From positions 1-64,000 of the forward strand of contig JAFLVE010000011.1 of NCBI GenBank assembly GCA_022511445.1: a stretch of 64,000 nucleotides of DNA, written 5' to 3'. The notes under the pieces are model-generated. The model did not search any database. It was given only the letters and a program-made list of their open reading frames with translations, and had not been told where the DNA came from. This DNA is from Clostridiales bacterium (GTDB lineage: Bacteria > Bacillota > Clostridia > Christensenellales > Pumilibacteraceae). How positions within the stretch are numbered: position 1 is the first letter of the stretch; each line of letters starts with the position of its first letter. Both the position numbers and the translations under genes were made by a program. Shown here in pieces: positions 8,517-16,594 of the stretch.

Positions 8517-9629
8517 ATGATTTTTAAGGAAGTACATAAAAACTTCGGATTCGGGTGTATGCGCCTTCCCAAACGGGACGGCAAGATAGACTATACCGAA
8601 TTCAATAAGATGATAGATAGATTTATCGAGAGCGGGTTTAACTACTTCGACACGGCGCACGGCTACCACGACGGGCTAAGCGAAACATCTATCCGCGACT
8701 GTCTTACCTCGCGCTATCCTCGCGAAAAGTATTTGCTTACAAACAAGCTTACCGAGCCGTATTTTAAAACTCAAGCGGACATTCGTCCCTTTTTCGAAAG
8801 TCAGTTATCTCTTTGCGGCGTGGAGTATTTCGACTTTTATTTAATGCACGCGCAAAACAAAGACAACTACGAGCATTTTAAGCGTTGCCGCGCGTACGAA
8901 ACGGCCTTGGAGCTAAAGAAGGAAGGCAAAATCAAACACTTCGGAATTTCATTTCACGACACGCCCGAGGTGCTCGATAAAATCCTTACCGAGTATCCGC
9001 AGGTGGAAGCGGTGCAGATACAGTTTAACTACCTAGATTACGACGATCCCGCCATTGCCTCGCGCAAATGCTACGAGGTGTGTAGGGCGCACAATAAGCC
9101 GGTCATCGTAATGGAGCCCGTAAAGGGCGGAAGCCTTGTCAATCTTCCCGAGGCGGCTAAAAAACACCTCGACGCGCTTAACGGCGGCAGTGAGGCAAGC
9201 TATGCGCTTCGCTTTGCCGCGGGGTTCGACGGCGTGTTTATGGTGCTTTCCGGAATGAGCGATTTGGCGCAGATGGAAGATAACATTTCGACCATGGTCG
9301 ACTTTAAGCCGCTTAACTCGGCGGAGAGAAACGCGGTGGCGCAGGTGTGCGCCGTGTTTAAGAAAATGGATATTATCGCGTGCACGGCGTGCAGATACTG
9401 CACCGCAGGCTGCCCCAAAAAGATATCTATTCCCGATCTTTTCGCGTGCTTGAACACCAAAAACGTTCACCACGACTGGAACGCCGATTATTACTACACC
9501 GACGTTCACACCAAGTCGGGCGGAAAGGCGTCCGAGTGTATCGAGTGCGGTAAGTGCGAAAACGCGTGCCCGCAGCATCTGCCTATTCGCGCGCTCCTAA
9601 AAGACGTTGCGGCGGAGTTCGAAAAGTAA
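8517..9629 (+). CDS. Aldo/keto reductase with C-terminal 2[4Fe-4S] domain (first copy)
   Basis: This 370-residue protein has an aldo/keto-reductase barrel (about 1-280) and a ferredoxin-like tail. The barrel has FGFGCMRLP at the N-terminus, YFDTAHGYHDG (catalytic Asp/Tyr region) and LMHAQ. The tail holds two clusters, CTACRYCTAGCP and CIECGKCENACP. Such proteins are common in Clostridia and are thought to link NAD(P)H-type chemistry with an iron-sulfur relay; their substrates are mostly unknown. It begins a five-gene operon and is followed two bases later by a paralogous gene. Confidence 0.88.
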   Translation: MIFKEVHKNFGFGCMRLPKRDGKIDYTEFNKMIDRFIESGFNYFDTAHGYHDGLSETSIRDCLTSRYPREKYLLTNKLTEPYFKTQADIRPFFESQLSLCGVEYFDFYLMHAQNKDNYEHFKRCRAYETALELKKEGKIKHFGISFHDTPEVLDKILTEYPQVEAVQIQFNYLDYDDPAIASRKCYEVCRAHNKPVIVMEPVKGGSLVNLPEAAKKHLDALNGGSEASYALRFAAGFDGVFMVLSGMSDLAQMEDNISTMVDFKPLNSAERNAVAQVCAVFKKMDIIACTACRYCTAGCPKKISIPDLFACLNTKNVHHDWNADYYYTDVHTKSGGKASECIECGKCENACPQHLPIRALLKDVAAEFEK

Positions 9630-9631
9630 TT

Positions 9632-10735
9632 ATGGAATATCGGGTGTTACCGCGCGGCGGCGAAAAAATAAGCGTAATAGGGCTCGGTACGGGCGGCATG
9701 CAGGTCACTCCGCCGAGCGAGATTCAAGCGATTATAAGTAAGGCAATCGACGGCGGTATTAACTATTTCGATATGTGCGCGGGCGGAATAAGCGTGTACG
9801 AGCCGTTCGGTAAAGCGATAAAGGGCAGGCGGGATAAGATCTACATTCAGCTCCACTTCGGCGCGGTGTACAACGCTAACGGCGAATACGGATTTTCGCG
9901 CGACCTTAAAGTCATCAAAGACACCTTCGAGTGGGAGATGAAAACGCTTGGCACCGACTACGCAGACTTTGGGTTTTTGCATTGCGTAGACGAGGAAAGC
10001 GACGTAAAAGCCTTAAATGAAAACGGCATTTTCGATTTTGTAAAAGAGCTTAAAAGTCGCGGCGTAGTTAAACACCTGTGCTTTTCCTCGCACACGCCCA
10101 AGGTGGCCAATATTCTTCTCGACACGGGCGTTATGGACCTTATGATGTTTTCGGTCAATCCCGCGTACGACCTTGAGCGCGGCGACGAGTACGGTATAGG
10201 CACTACGGCAGAGCGTGCCGAGCTGATGCGCCGCTGTGAAAAGGAGGGGGTTGGTATTTCGGTCATGAAGCCCTTCCACGGCGGACAGCTTTTAAGCGAA
10301 AAAACCTCGCCGTTTAAAAAGGCTATGACCGTCAATCAATGCTTACAGTACAGTCTCGACCGTCCCGCGGTAGTTACCGTGCTGCCCGGGGCGCTGACTT
10401 TGGCCGAGCTCGACGTGCTTCTTAAATACCCGTCCTCTACGGCGGAGGAGCGCGACTACTCGATAATAGGCGAATTCACTCCCGAAGCGGCGGTAGGTAA
10501 CTGCGTGTACTGCAACCACTGTCAGCCGTGCCCCGCCGGAATAGATATCGGGCTTATAAATAAGTATTACGACCTGTCGCTTGCGGGAGATAAGCTGGCG
10601 TTTAACCACTACGACAAGCTTGCCGTAAAAGCTGACAAATGCATAAAGTGCGGACATTGCGTTTCCCGCTGCCCGTTTAAGGTAAACCAGCAGGACAAAA
10701 TGCAAAAAATAGAAAAATACTTTAAAGGAGTTTAG
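9632..10735 (+). CDS. Aldo/keto reductase with C-terminal 2[4Fe-4S] domain (second copy)
   Basis: This 367-residue paralog lies two bases after the first copy, and translation is probably coupled. I chose the ATG at 9632 (MEYRVLPRGGE) because it gives the normal family N-terminus; an in-frame upstream start at 9554 would lie inside the previous gene. The barrel contains GLGTGGMQ, NYFDMCAGG (Cys-Ala-Gly where Ala-x-x-Tyr is common) and FLHCVDEESD. The tail has the two clusters CVYCNHCQPCP and CIKCGHCVSRCP. The altered active-site region suggests a substrate different from that of its neighbour. Identity is firm; the reaction is unknown. Confidence 0.86.
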   Translation: MEYRVLPRGGEKISVIGLGTGGMQVTPPSEIQAIISKAIDGGINYFDMCAGGISVYEPFGKAIKGRRDKIYIQLHFGAVYNANGEYGFSRDLKVIKDTFEWEMKTLGTDYADFGFLHCVDEESDVKALNENGIFDFVKELKSRGVVKHLCFSSHTPKVANILLDTGVMDLMMFSVNPAYDLERGDEYGIGTTAERAELMRRCEKEGVGISVMKPFHGGQLLSEKTSPFKKAMTVNQCLQYSLDRPAVVTVLPGALTLAELDVLLKYPSSTAEERDYSIIGEFTPEAAVGNCVYCNHCQPCPAGIDIGLINKYYDLSLAGDKLAFNHYDKLAVKADKCIKCGHCVSRCPFKVNQQDKMQKIEKYFKGV

Positions 10736-10736
10736 T

Positions 10737-11339
10737 ATGATAGAAAATGTGCTCGTAAGGAAGGGCTATTCCTTCAAAATGAAGATCACCGTAAAAAGCC
10801 TTGTGTCTCTCGGGCTTGTGGTGCTTGCCGTGGCGCTTCCGCAGATTATTCACGCGGCGACAGGTCAAGCGGGCGGCGTTCAGTGGCTGCCTATGTATCT
10901 GCCCGTGCTTTTGGGCGGGTGCCTGCTTGGGGCTTGGTGGGGACTCGGAATCGGCGTAATGTCTCCTATCGTCAGCTTTTTGATAACGCTCGCCTTAGGT
11001 AATCCCATGCCCGCCGCGGCAAGGCTTCCGTTTATGATTGTCGAGCTTTCGGTGTTCGCGGCAGTTTCGGGGCTTTTCAGCAAAAAGATTTCCGCAAACG
11101 GCTGGATGGCGTTCCCCGCGGTGCTTCTTGCGGCGGTTGCGGGAAGAGCGACGTTTATGCTTCTCGTGGTTATTTTCCAAGCCGTGACTCCGTTTACTCC
11201 TCAGCTTATTTGGTCGCAGATACAGACCGGTCTTATCGGACTCGTTTTGCAGGCTGTGCTTGTGCCGTTTATCGTAATGGGCTTAAAGCTTCTTATAGAC
11301 AGAGACAATCGTGAAAGACTTAACGACGGCAAAGAATAA
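10737..11339 (+). CDS. ECF-transporter S-component-like membrane protein
   Basis: This 200-residue integral membrane protein has about five to six hydrophobic segments. The LPMYLPVLLGGCLLGAWWG segment and a later PFMIVEL stretch resemble the substrate-binding S component of energy-coupling-factor vitamin transporters. It starts one base after the preceding stop codon, so it is part of the aldo/keto reductase operon. No ECF ATPase or T-component is present in the window; it would have to share a module encoded elsewhere. The ligand is not recognisable, but co-transcription with redox enzymes suggests a cofactor or cofactor precursor. That is inference. Confidence 0.75.
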   Translation: MIENVLVRKGYSFKMKITVKSLVSLGLVVLAVALPQIIHAATGQAGGVQWLPMYLPVLLGGCLLGAWWGLGIGVMSPIVSFLITLALGNPMPAAARLPFMIVELSVFAAVSGLFSKKISANGWMAFPAVLLAAVAGRATFMLLVVIFQAVTPFTPQLIWSQIQTGLIGLVLQAVLVPFIVMGLKLLIDRDNRERLNDGKE

Positions 11340-11733
11340 TCTCGGCGCGCACACCATCTGCCTTTGTAAGGGCGGGGAATGTCTTACCGACGACAAGCGC
11401 GGCATTGCGCCCATGGTTGGATTTATTTCGCGCGGGCTCGATCTAAACGGATATTCGGTCGCCGACAGAATGGTGGGGAAGGCGGTGGCGCTGCTCTTTG
11501 TTAAATGCGGGATTTCCGCCGTGTATGCCAAAACGCTCTCCTTAAGCGGAAAGGCGGTTTTGGAAAAGTTCGGTATTCCCGTGGAGTACGGCGCGCTCGT
11601 CGAAAAGGTGATTAACCGCGACGGCACCGATATTTGCCCGATGGAAAAAACGCTGAAGGACTGCTCCGATCCCGAAGAGGCATACGTTTTAATTAAAAAC
11701 AAACTCGCGGAATTAACCGCGAAAAATCAATAA
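11311..11733 (+). CDS. DUF1893-domain protein
   Basis: This 140-residue protein reads from a GTG that overlaps the preceding gene by 29 bases. It matches my memory of the DUF1893 family: a short N-terminus with ICLCKGGECLTDDKRGIAPM, then RMVGKAVALLFVKCG and a tail with CPMEKTLKDCSDPEEAY. The fold is thought to be deaminase-like, but no activity is established. These proteins recur next to Fe-S aldo/keto reductases and membrane proteins in Clostridia, as here. A later start is possible because the GTG lies inside the upstream gene. Confidence 0.78.
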   Translation: MKDLTTAKNNLGAHTICLCKGGECLTDDKRGIAPMVGFISRGLDLNGYSVADRMVGKAVALLFVKCGISAVYAKTLSLSGKAVLEKFGIPVEYGALVEKVINRDGTDICPMEKTLKDCSDPEEAYVLIKNKLAELTAKNQ

Positions 11734-11754
11734 CAGATAAAAAAGAGGAATACT

Positions 11755-12411
11755 ATGAAGCTTCTTGTTGTTTTCTACTCCAAACACGGATACGTTAAGC
11801 GTTACGTCGATATTATCGGCAACGCCATCGGCTGTGACGCCGTTCCCGTCGAAAAGCTTAAAGCCGACATGCTCGGAAAGTACGATAAGATTTTGTATAT
11901 CGCGTCAGTAAAAGGCTACGCGCTTAACGGTCTGAAAAAGTTTGCCGACCTGTACGACATCTGCTACAAAAAGCTCGTCATGTGCGGCGTAGGTCTCTCG
12001 CCGTACCGCAACTATATTCCGAGCCGAGTAAAACAGGCGTCGATTAGCGTTGCGTACGAAAAGTTTATACCCGTTTTCTATATGCAGGGCGGATTCGATA
12101 TCGACGAGCTGTCCCGCACCGAAAAGTTTTCGGTTGCTCTCCGCGTCCGCTCGATCAAGATGAACGAGGTGCTCGAGGACCAAGATAAATTCTTCCTCGA
12201 CGCCGTAAACGCTCCCGTCGACGAGGTAAAGCTCGAAAACGCCCAAACGCTTATCGACTATCTCGAGGGGCGGGAAGTGGACGAAACGCTGTATTCTCCG
12301 CCCGAAATAACCGATCCCGAGGAAGAGAAAAAGTTCTTCGAGGAGCTCGAGGCGGCGGGCAAAGCGCCCGAAAACAAGGAGCGCGCGCTTAAGAAAAAGC
12401 TTACAAAATAG
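11755..12411 (+). CDS. Flavodoxin-like protein
   Basis: This 218-residue protein begins with a flavodoxin-type strand-loop (MKLLVVFYSKHGYVKRYVDI), where the phosphate of FMN would bind. The rest continues with alternating strands and helices up to about residue 170. A charged Glu/Lys-rich tail follows, which ordinary flavodoxins lack. It resembles the HemG/protoporphyrinogen-oxidase-like flavodoxin group more than short electron-carrier flavodoxins. It ends the redox operon and is followed by a hairpin terminator. Electron transfer to or from the Fe-S aldo/keto reductases is a reasonable guess, not shown. Confidence 0.7.
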   Translation: MKLLVVFYSKHGYVKRYVDIIGNAIGCDAVPVEKLKADMLGKYDKILYIASVKGYALNGLKKFADLYDICYKKLVMCGVGLSPYRNYIPSRVKQASISVAYEKFIPVFYMQGGFDIDELSRTEKFSVALRVRSIKMNEVLEDQDKFFLDAVNAPVDEVKLENAQTLIDYLEGREVDETLYSPPEITDPEEEKKFFEELEAAGKAPENKERALKKKLTK

Positions 12412-12492
12412 TCTTTTTCACCGCTTAAAGCGCGCGCCGCATTTCGGCGCAAAATCTTAAGACAAAGCACAACATATACGGCAAAACATAAT

Positions 12493-12526
12493 ACGCGGCG
12501 GAATACCTTTTTCGCCGCGTTTTTTT
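12493..12526 (+). terminator. Terminator of the redox operon
   Basis: ACGCGGCG (12493-12500) pairs with CGCCGCGT (12513-12520) and is followed by a run of T. It lies 80 bp after the flavodoxin-like gene. Confidence 0.85.
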
Positions 12527-12570
12527 GTGCGAAATTATTTATTTTTTCGACAAATCGGGCGTCAAAAGAT

Positions 12571-12599
12571 TTGACAATAGGGTGATTATATAGTATACT
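12571..12599 (+). promoter_or_regulatory. Promoter of the polyamine regulator/potABCD region
   Basis: TTGACA (12571-12576) and TATACT (12594-12599) are 17 bp apart. This is the only strong promoter seen upstream of the regulator and the transport genes. Confidence 0.7.
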
Positions 12600-12668
12600 C
12601 CATAATCGCACGGTTTAATATAACTAAACAAAAAACTTAAATAAATTTAACTTTTTAGAGGCGACATT

Positions 12669-13223
12669 TTGGCAATCGACGGAAACACACATACGATAGG
12701 CTCAAAGCTTAGGGATTTGCGGCTTAAAAACGGACTTACGCAGGAAGAGCTTGCGGACAGGGCGGAGCTATCTAAGGGCTTTATAAGTCAGCTCGAAAAC
12801 GACTTAACTTCGCCGTCCATTGCGACGCTTATCGACATACTACAGCTGCTCGGCTCGAGCTTAAGGGAATTCTTTTCGGACAGCGACGACAGTCAGCTTA
12901 CGTTTACCCAAGAGGACTATTTCCGAAAGGAATCGGACGGCACGGTCGTTACCTGGATTGTCCCCACCGCGCAGAAAAACGCGCTCGAGCCCATTATACT
13001 CGAGCTTGACGCGGGCGTTTCCACGGACCCCGACTACCCGCACTAGGGCGAGGAATTCGGCTACGTGCTCGAGGGCGAAGTGGAGGTTGTGGTAGGCGAC
13101 AGGAAATCGGTTGCAAAACAGGGCGACTCGTTCTACTTCACGTCCGACAGGCAGCATTTTATTCGAAACATTGCGGATAAAAAAAGTAAGATATTGTGGG
13201 TGTCGTGCCCGCCTACCTTTTAA
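12669..13223 (+). pseudogene. XRE-cupin regulator of polyamine transport, split by an in-frame TAG
   Basis: A TTG start at 12669, seven bases after AGAGG, opens an XRE-type helix-turn-helix (residues about 12-66, with LRLKNGLTQEELADRAELSK). The frame then stops at a TAG (13044-13046) after 125 residues. The same frame continues straight past it with GEEFGYVLEGEVEVVVGD and a complete cupin domain, ending at a TAA at 13221-13223. Full length would be 184 codons, the normal size for PuuR/SinR-cupin regulators found directly upstream of potABCD. TAG is used as a normal stop elsewhere here (corA, the acidic membrane protein). This is therefore a nonsense mutation, a sequencing error, or programmed read-through. 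The truncated product would keep the DNA-binding domain and lose the sensor. Confidence 0.8.
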
Positions 13224-13236
13224 GGCGTATCTATTA

Positions 13237-13306
13237 GACGGCGTATATATCGCACGAATATTTCGTCAGCCGTCGCGCCGCCCTCGGTCATTTAGTTCTG
13301 ACTAAA
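13237..13306 (+). promoter_or_regulatory. Structured leader upstream of potA
   Basis: The 203-bp spacer before potA holds two clean hairpins. One pairs GACGGC (13237-13242) with GCCGTC (13269-13274), with an inner ACGAA/TTCGT stem. The second pairs TTTAGT (13291-13296) with ACTAAA (13301-13306) around TCTG. No T-run follows either. A role in expression of the transport operon is possible but unproven. Confidence 0.4.
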
Positions 13307-13426
13307 CTCCCGTCGGTCGCCGCTTTGGTCTCCGCTCTCGCGCGCATCTACGCCGCCTATACGATATAGTTTCTCATCGATTCTTTTCTGATAAAAGCTT
13401 TGTTACAAGGAGGTAATGTCATTATT

Positions 13427-14935
13427 ATGGCAAACGCTACGGTAAGCAAGTTCGATAACATTATCGAAATTAAAAACGTAACCAAGGTTTTCGACGGCAT
13501 AACGGTTGTCGACGACGTTAACCTTGCGGTGCGCCGCGGAGAGTTTGTAACCCTTCTCGGTCCGTCCGGCTGCGGTAAGACTACGCTTCTTCGCATGATT
13601 GCCGGATTCGAGATTCCCACCAAGGGCTCGATATATCTCGAAAAGCAGGACGTTACCACCATTCCGCCTCACCTCCGTCCCATAAACACGGTGTTCCAAA
13701 AGTATGCGCTTTTCCCGCATCTCAACGTATTTAAAAACATAGCGTTCGGACTTAAGCTTAAAAAAATTCCGACGGGCGAGGTGGATAAAAAGGGTAAGCC
13801 TATTTTCCGCAAGTTTACCAAGGACGAGATTCAAGAAAAGGTGGAGCGCGTTCTTAAGCTTGTAAACCTCGAGGCGTACGGCTACCGCGATATAACGGGG
13901 CTTTCGGGCGGTCAGCAGCAGCGCGTAGCCATTGCGCGCGCTATCGTGTGCGAGCCCAAAGTTCTTCTTCTCGACGAGCCGCTCGGTGCGCTTGACCTTA
14001 AGATGCGAAAGGAAATGCAGCTTGAGCTTGCCGCAATGCACAAGAACATAGGCATAACGTTTATCTACGTTACGCACGACCAGGAGGAGGCGCTCACCAT
14101 GTCGGACAAGGTGGTGGTGCTTACCGACGGCGCCGTTCAGCAGTACGGCACGCCCAAAACCATTTACGACGAGCCCGCAAACGCCTTTGTCGCGGACTTT
14201 ATCGGCGAGAGTAATATTCTGTCCGGCGTAATGCACGCCGACTACCGCGTCGAGTTTTGCGGTGCGGAGTTCGAGTGTCTCGATAAGGGCTTCAGTAAGG
14301 ACGAACATGTCGACCTTGTAATTCGTCCCGAGGATATTAAGATAAGCCGCAAAAAAGGTACGCTTTGCGGCAAGGTCGTTTCCACCGTGTTCAAGGGCAC
14401 CTATTACGAAATGGAGGTGCTTGCCGAAAACTACGAGTTTACCGTCCAGAACACCGAAGAGTTTACCGCAGGGGAAACGGTGTACCTTTCCGTCGAGCCG
14501 AACGGCATACACATAATGAAAAAGCTTAAGGTCGTCAACGAGTTTATAGGCACGGTGACCTCCGAGGATACCGTCGAGTTTTGCGGCGGCGAGTTCGAGT
14601 TTAAAAACACGCTCGGGCTCGAAAAGGGCGACAAGGTGCGCGTAAAGATTCCGTTTAGCAAGATAGAGCTTACCGACGACGAGGACGACGGCGTTATAGG
14701 CGCAAACGTAACGCAGGCGTTTTACAAGGGCAGCTACTACCAGGTCCAGGTGTACACCGACGACGACAACGAGTTCTTTATCGATACCGCGGACGAGTGG
14801 GATATGAACGACCGCGTAGGCATTAAGATAAAGCCCGAGGATATCGAGATAGTAAAAGTCGAAGTCGACGAGGACGGGAACGTTCTTTCCGAAGAGGCTG
14901 TCTCCGATACCGAAAAGTCCGAGGAGGTGGAATAA
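13427..14935 (+). CDS. potA: Spermidine/putrescine ABC transporter ATP-binding protein PotA with extra C-terminal TOBE domain
   Basis: This 502-residue ATPase powers polyamine import. Walker A is GPSGCGKT (about 45-52). The signature LSGGQQQRVAIARA and Walker B LLLDEPLGALD follow. I chose the ATG at 13427 because it gives a normal N-terminus 13 bases after AAGGAGG. PotA is usually 350-380 residues. Here the C-terminal TOBE region appears twice: VEFCGAEFE...FKGTYYEMEV and VEFCGGEFE...YKGSYYQVQV repeat about 130 residues apart. A short acidic tail ends the protein. The stop abuts the potB ATG. Function is firm from motifs and operon; the duplicated regulatory domain is unusual. Confidence 0.93.
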   Translation: MANATVSKFDNIIEIKNVTKVFDGITVVDDVNLAVRRGEFVTLLGPSGCGKTTLLRMIAGFEIPTKGSIYLEKQDVTTIPPHLRPINTVFQKYALFPHLNVFKNIAFGLKLKKIPTGEVDKKGKPIFRKFTKDEIQEKVERVLKLVNLEAYGYRDITGLSGGQQQRVAIARAIVCEPKVLLLDEPLGALDLKMRKEMQLELAAMHKNIGITFIYVTHDQEEALTMSDKVVVLTDGAVQQYGTPKTIYDEPANAFVADFIGESNILSGVMHADYRVEFCGAEFECLDKGFSKDEHVDLVIRPEDIKISRKKGTLCGKVVSTVFKGTYYEMEVLAENYEFTVQNTEEFTAGETVYLSVEPNGIHIMKKLKVVNEFIGTVTSEDTVEFCGGEFEFKNTLGLEKGDKVRVKIPFSKIELTDDEDDGVIGANVTQAFYKGSYYQVQVYTDDDNEFFIDTADEWDMNDRVGIKIKPEDIEIVKVEVDEDGNVLSEEAVSDTEKSEEVE

Positions 14936-15796
14936 ATGGCAAAGCTCGACAGTTCCGCCGTACTCGAAAACGGCGCGCCTCCTCCCGAGGGGAAAGTAAA
15001 AAAGCGTAAAATGCGCGGAATAAAACGCACGGCGTTTTCCGTTCCGTACCTTGCGCTGTCCATTATCTTTGTCGTTATACCGCTGTTTATAATGCTGTAC
15101 TACGCGTTTACCGACCTTGACGGCAATTTTTCGTTTGCCAACTTCGCGCATTTCTTTTCGCGCCCGAACATTATGAAGGTTATGGGTCGATCCTTCCTCG
15201 TCGCGCTTATTACAACCGTGCTTTGCTTTTTGCTCGCGTACCCACTTGCTCTTGCGCTGTCGTCCTCGACCCTTAACAGAAACGCGATACTCGTTATGCT
15301 GTTTATTCTTCCCATGTGGATAAACTCGCTTCTTCGCACGTACGCGATGAAGATTGTATTAAACATTCTCGAGGTGACCAATCCGTGGGTGGCGGTGACA
15401 ACCGGCATGGTGTACGACTTTTTCCCGTTTATGCTTATGCCGTTGTACTCCATACTTTCGGGTATGGACAAAAACGTTCTCGAGGCGTCGCAGGATCTCG
15501 GCGCGTCGCCCATAAGAACGCTGTTTACCGTTAAATTACCGCTGTCGCTTCCAGGTATCGTGTCGGGCGTACTTATGGTGTTTATGCCGACGGTATCAAC
15601 GTTTGCGATATCGGATATTTTGGGTAACACCGATACCTACCTTTTCGGTAACGTAATCGACCAGTGGTTCAGAAACAGCGGCGGATGGCATATCGGCTCG
15701 GCATACTCGTTTATACTGCTCGTACTTATCGCGGTGACCGTACTTATCGCCAACAAGGTGACAAAGGGTCGTACCGAAGTGGGGGGTGTGCTGTGA
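14936..15796 (+). CDS. potB: Spermidine/putrescine ABC transporter permease PotB
   Basis: This 286-residue inner-membrane permease has six hydrophobic segments. The ABC permease EAA loop is visible as EASQDLGASPIRTLFTVKLPLS near residue 180, written here only as the conserved DLGAS core. The N-terminal 30 residues are basic and cytoplasmic. Its ATG follows the potA stop with no gap, and GAGGAGG lies at the end of potA, so translation is probably coupled. It pairs with PotC to form the membrane channel. Confidence 0.92.
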   Translation: MAKLDSSAVLENGAPPPEGKVKKRKMRGIKRTAFSVPYLALSIIFVVIPLFIMLYYAFTDLDGNFSFANFAHFFSRPNIMKVMGRSFLVALITTVLCFLLAYPLALALSSSTLNRNAILVMLFILPMWINSLLRTYAMKIVLNILEVTNPWVAVTTGMVYDFFPFMLMPLYSILSGMDKNVLEASQDLGASPIRTLFTVKLPLSLPGIVSGVLMVFMPTVSTFAISDILGNTDTYLFGNVIDQWFRNSGGWHIGSAYSFILLVLIAVTVLIANKVTKGRTEVGGVL

Positions 15797-16593
15797 ATAA
15801 AACCGTTAAAAGCGTACTCATCTGGGCGTTTGTCGGCGTCATGCTCGCCTTTATGTACCTGCCCATTATAATTCTTATCGTATATTCGTTTACGGACGCA
15901 AAGGCGCTCGGCGTGTGGAGCGGGTTTTCCATGGAGCTTTACGTCAACCTGTTTACCGATTCGGAGATTTTGTCCGCGCTCGGTAACTCCATGATTCTTG
16001 CGGCTTCCTCCGCAACGCTTGCGACAATTCTCGGCACGACCGCCGCGGTAGGCATTTTCTACCTCCGCAAATGGAAAAAGACCGCCGCAGATTTTATCGC
16101 GAACATCACTATGGAAAACGCCGAAATCGTAACGGGCGTTGCGTTTATGATGTTCTTCCTCGCAATCAATCTCGGCTACGGCTGGCCCGCGCTTATTATA
16201 GCGCACACCATGATAACCGTGCCGTACGTCATTCTGTCGGTAACGCCGCGCCTTAACCAAATTAACCCCAATCTGTACGAGGCGGGGTTGGATCTCGGCG
16301 CGTCGCCAATCCGCTCACTCGTGACCGTGGTCATTCCGCAGCTTCTTCCCGGCATGATAAGCGGCTTTATTATGGCGTTTACGCTGTCGCTCGACGACTT
16401 TATTATAAGCAAGTTTATAAACGGCGGGGTGGAGACCATACCTATTTATTTGTACAACGCGCTCGCTAAGCGCGGCGCCGACCCGACTCTTAGAGCATTG
16501 TCGTCCGTGCTGTTTATAGCCGTACTCACGGTGCTTATCGTTATGAACGTTGTGTCCGCTAAGAGAAAAAAGCAAGCGGCTAAGGCGGTGTAA
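15793..16593 (+). CDS. potC: Spermidine/putrescine ABC transporter permease PotC
   Basis: This 266-residue permease begins at a GTG that overlaps the potB stop codon (GTGA). I preferred this start because it gives MNKTVKS followed directly by the first membrane segment, as in other PotC proteins; an earlier in-frame ATG lies inside potB. Six membrane segments and the EAA loop (EAGLDLGASPIRSLVTVVIP region) are present. The protein forms the second half of the channel for the PotABCD importer. Confidence 0.92.
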   Translation: MNKTVKSVLIWAFVGVMLAFMYLPIIILIVYSFTDAKALGVWSGFSMELYVNLFTDSEILSALGNSMILAASSATLATILGTTAAVGIFYLRKWKKTAADFIANITMENAEIVTGVAFMMFFLAINLGYGWPALIIAHTMITVPYVILSVTPRLNQINPNLYEAGLDLGASPIRSLVTVVIPQLLPGMISGFIMAFTLSLDDFIISKFINGGVETIPIYLYNALAKRGADPTLRALSSVLFIAVLTVLIVMNVVSAKRKKQAAKAV

Positions 16594-16594
16594 C

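Noticed and set aside
12669-13046. TAG as a recoded sense codon in this genome
   Set aside because: Other genes in the window (corA, the acidic membrane protein, the YycJ-like gene) end at TAG, so TAG is a normal stop; a local mutation or error is more likely.
13403-15151. A 582-codon open frame on the minus strand across potA
   Set aside because: It is the reverse reading of a gene with complete ABC ATPase motifs; Leu/Val/His-rich composition with no domain. It arises from the codon bias of the plus strand.
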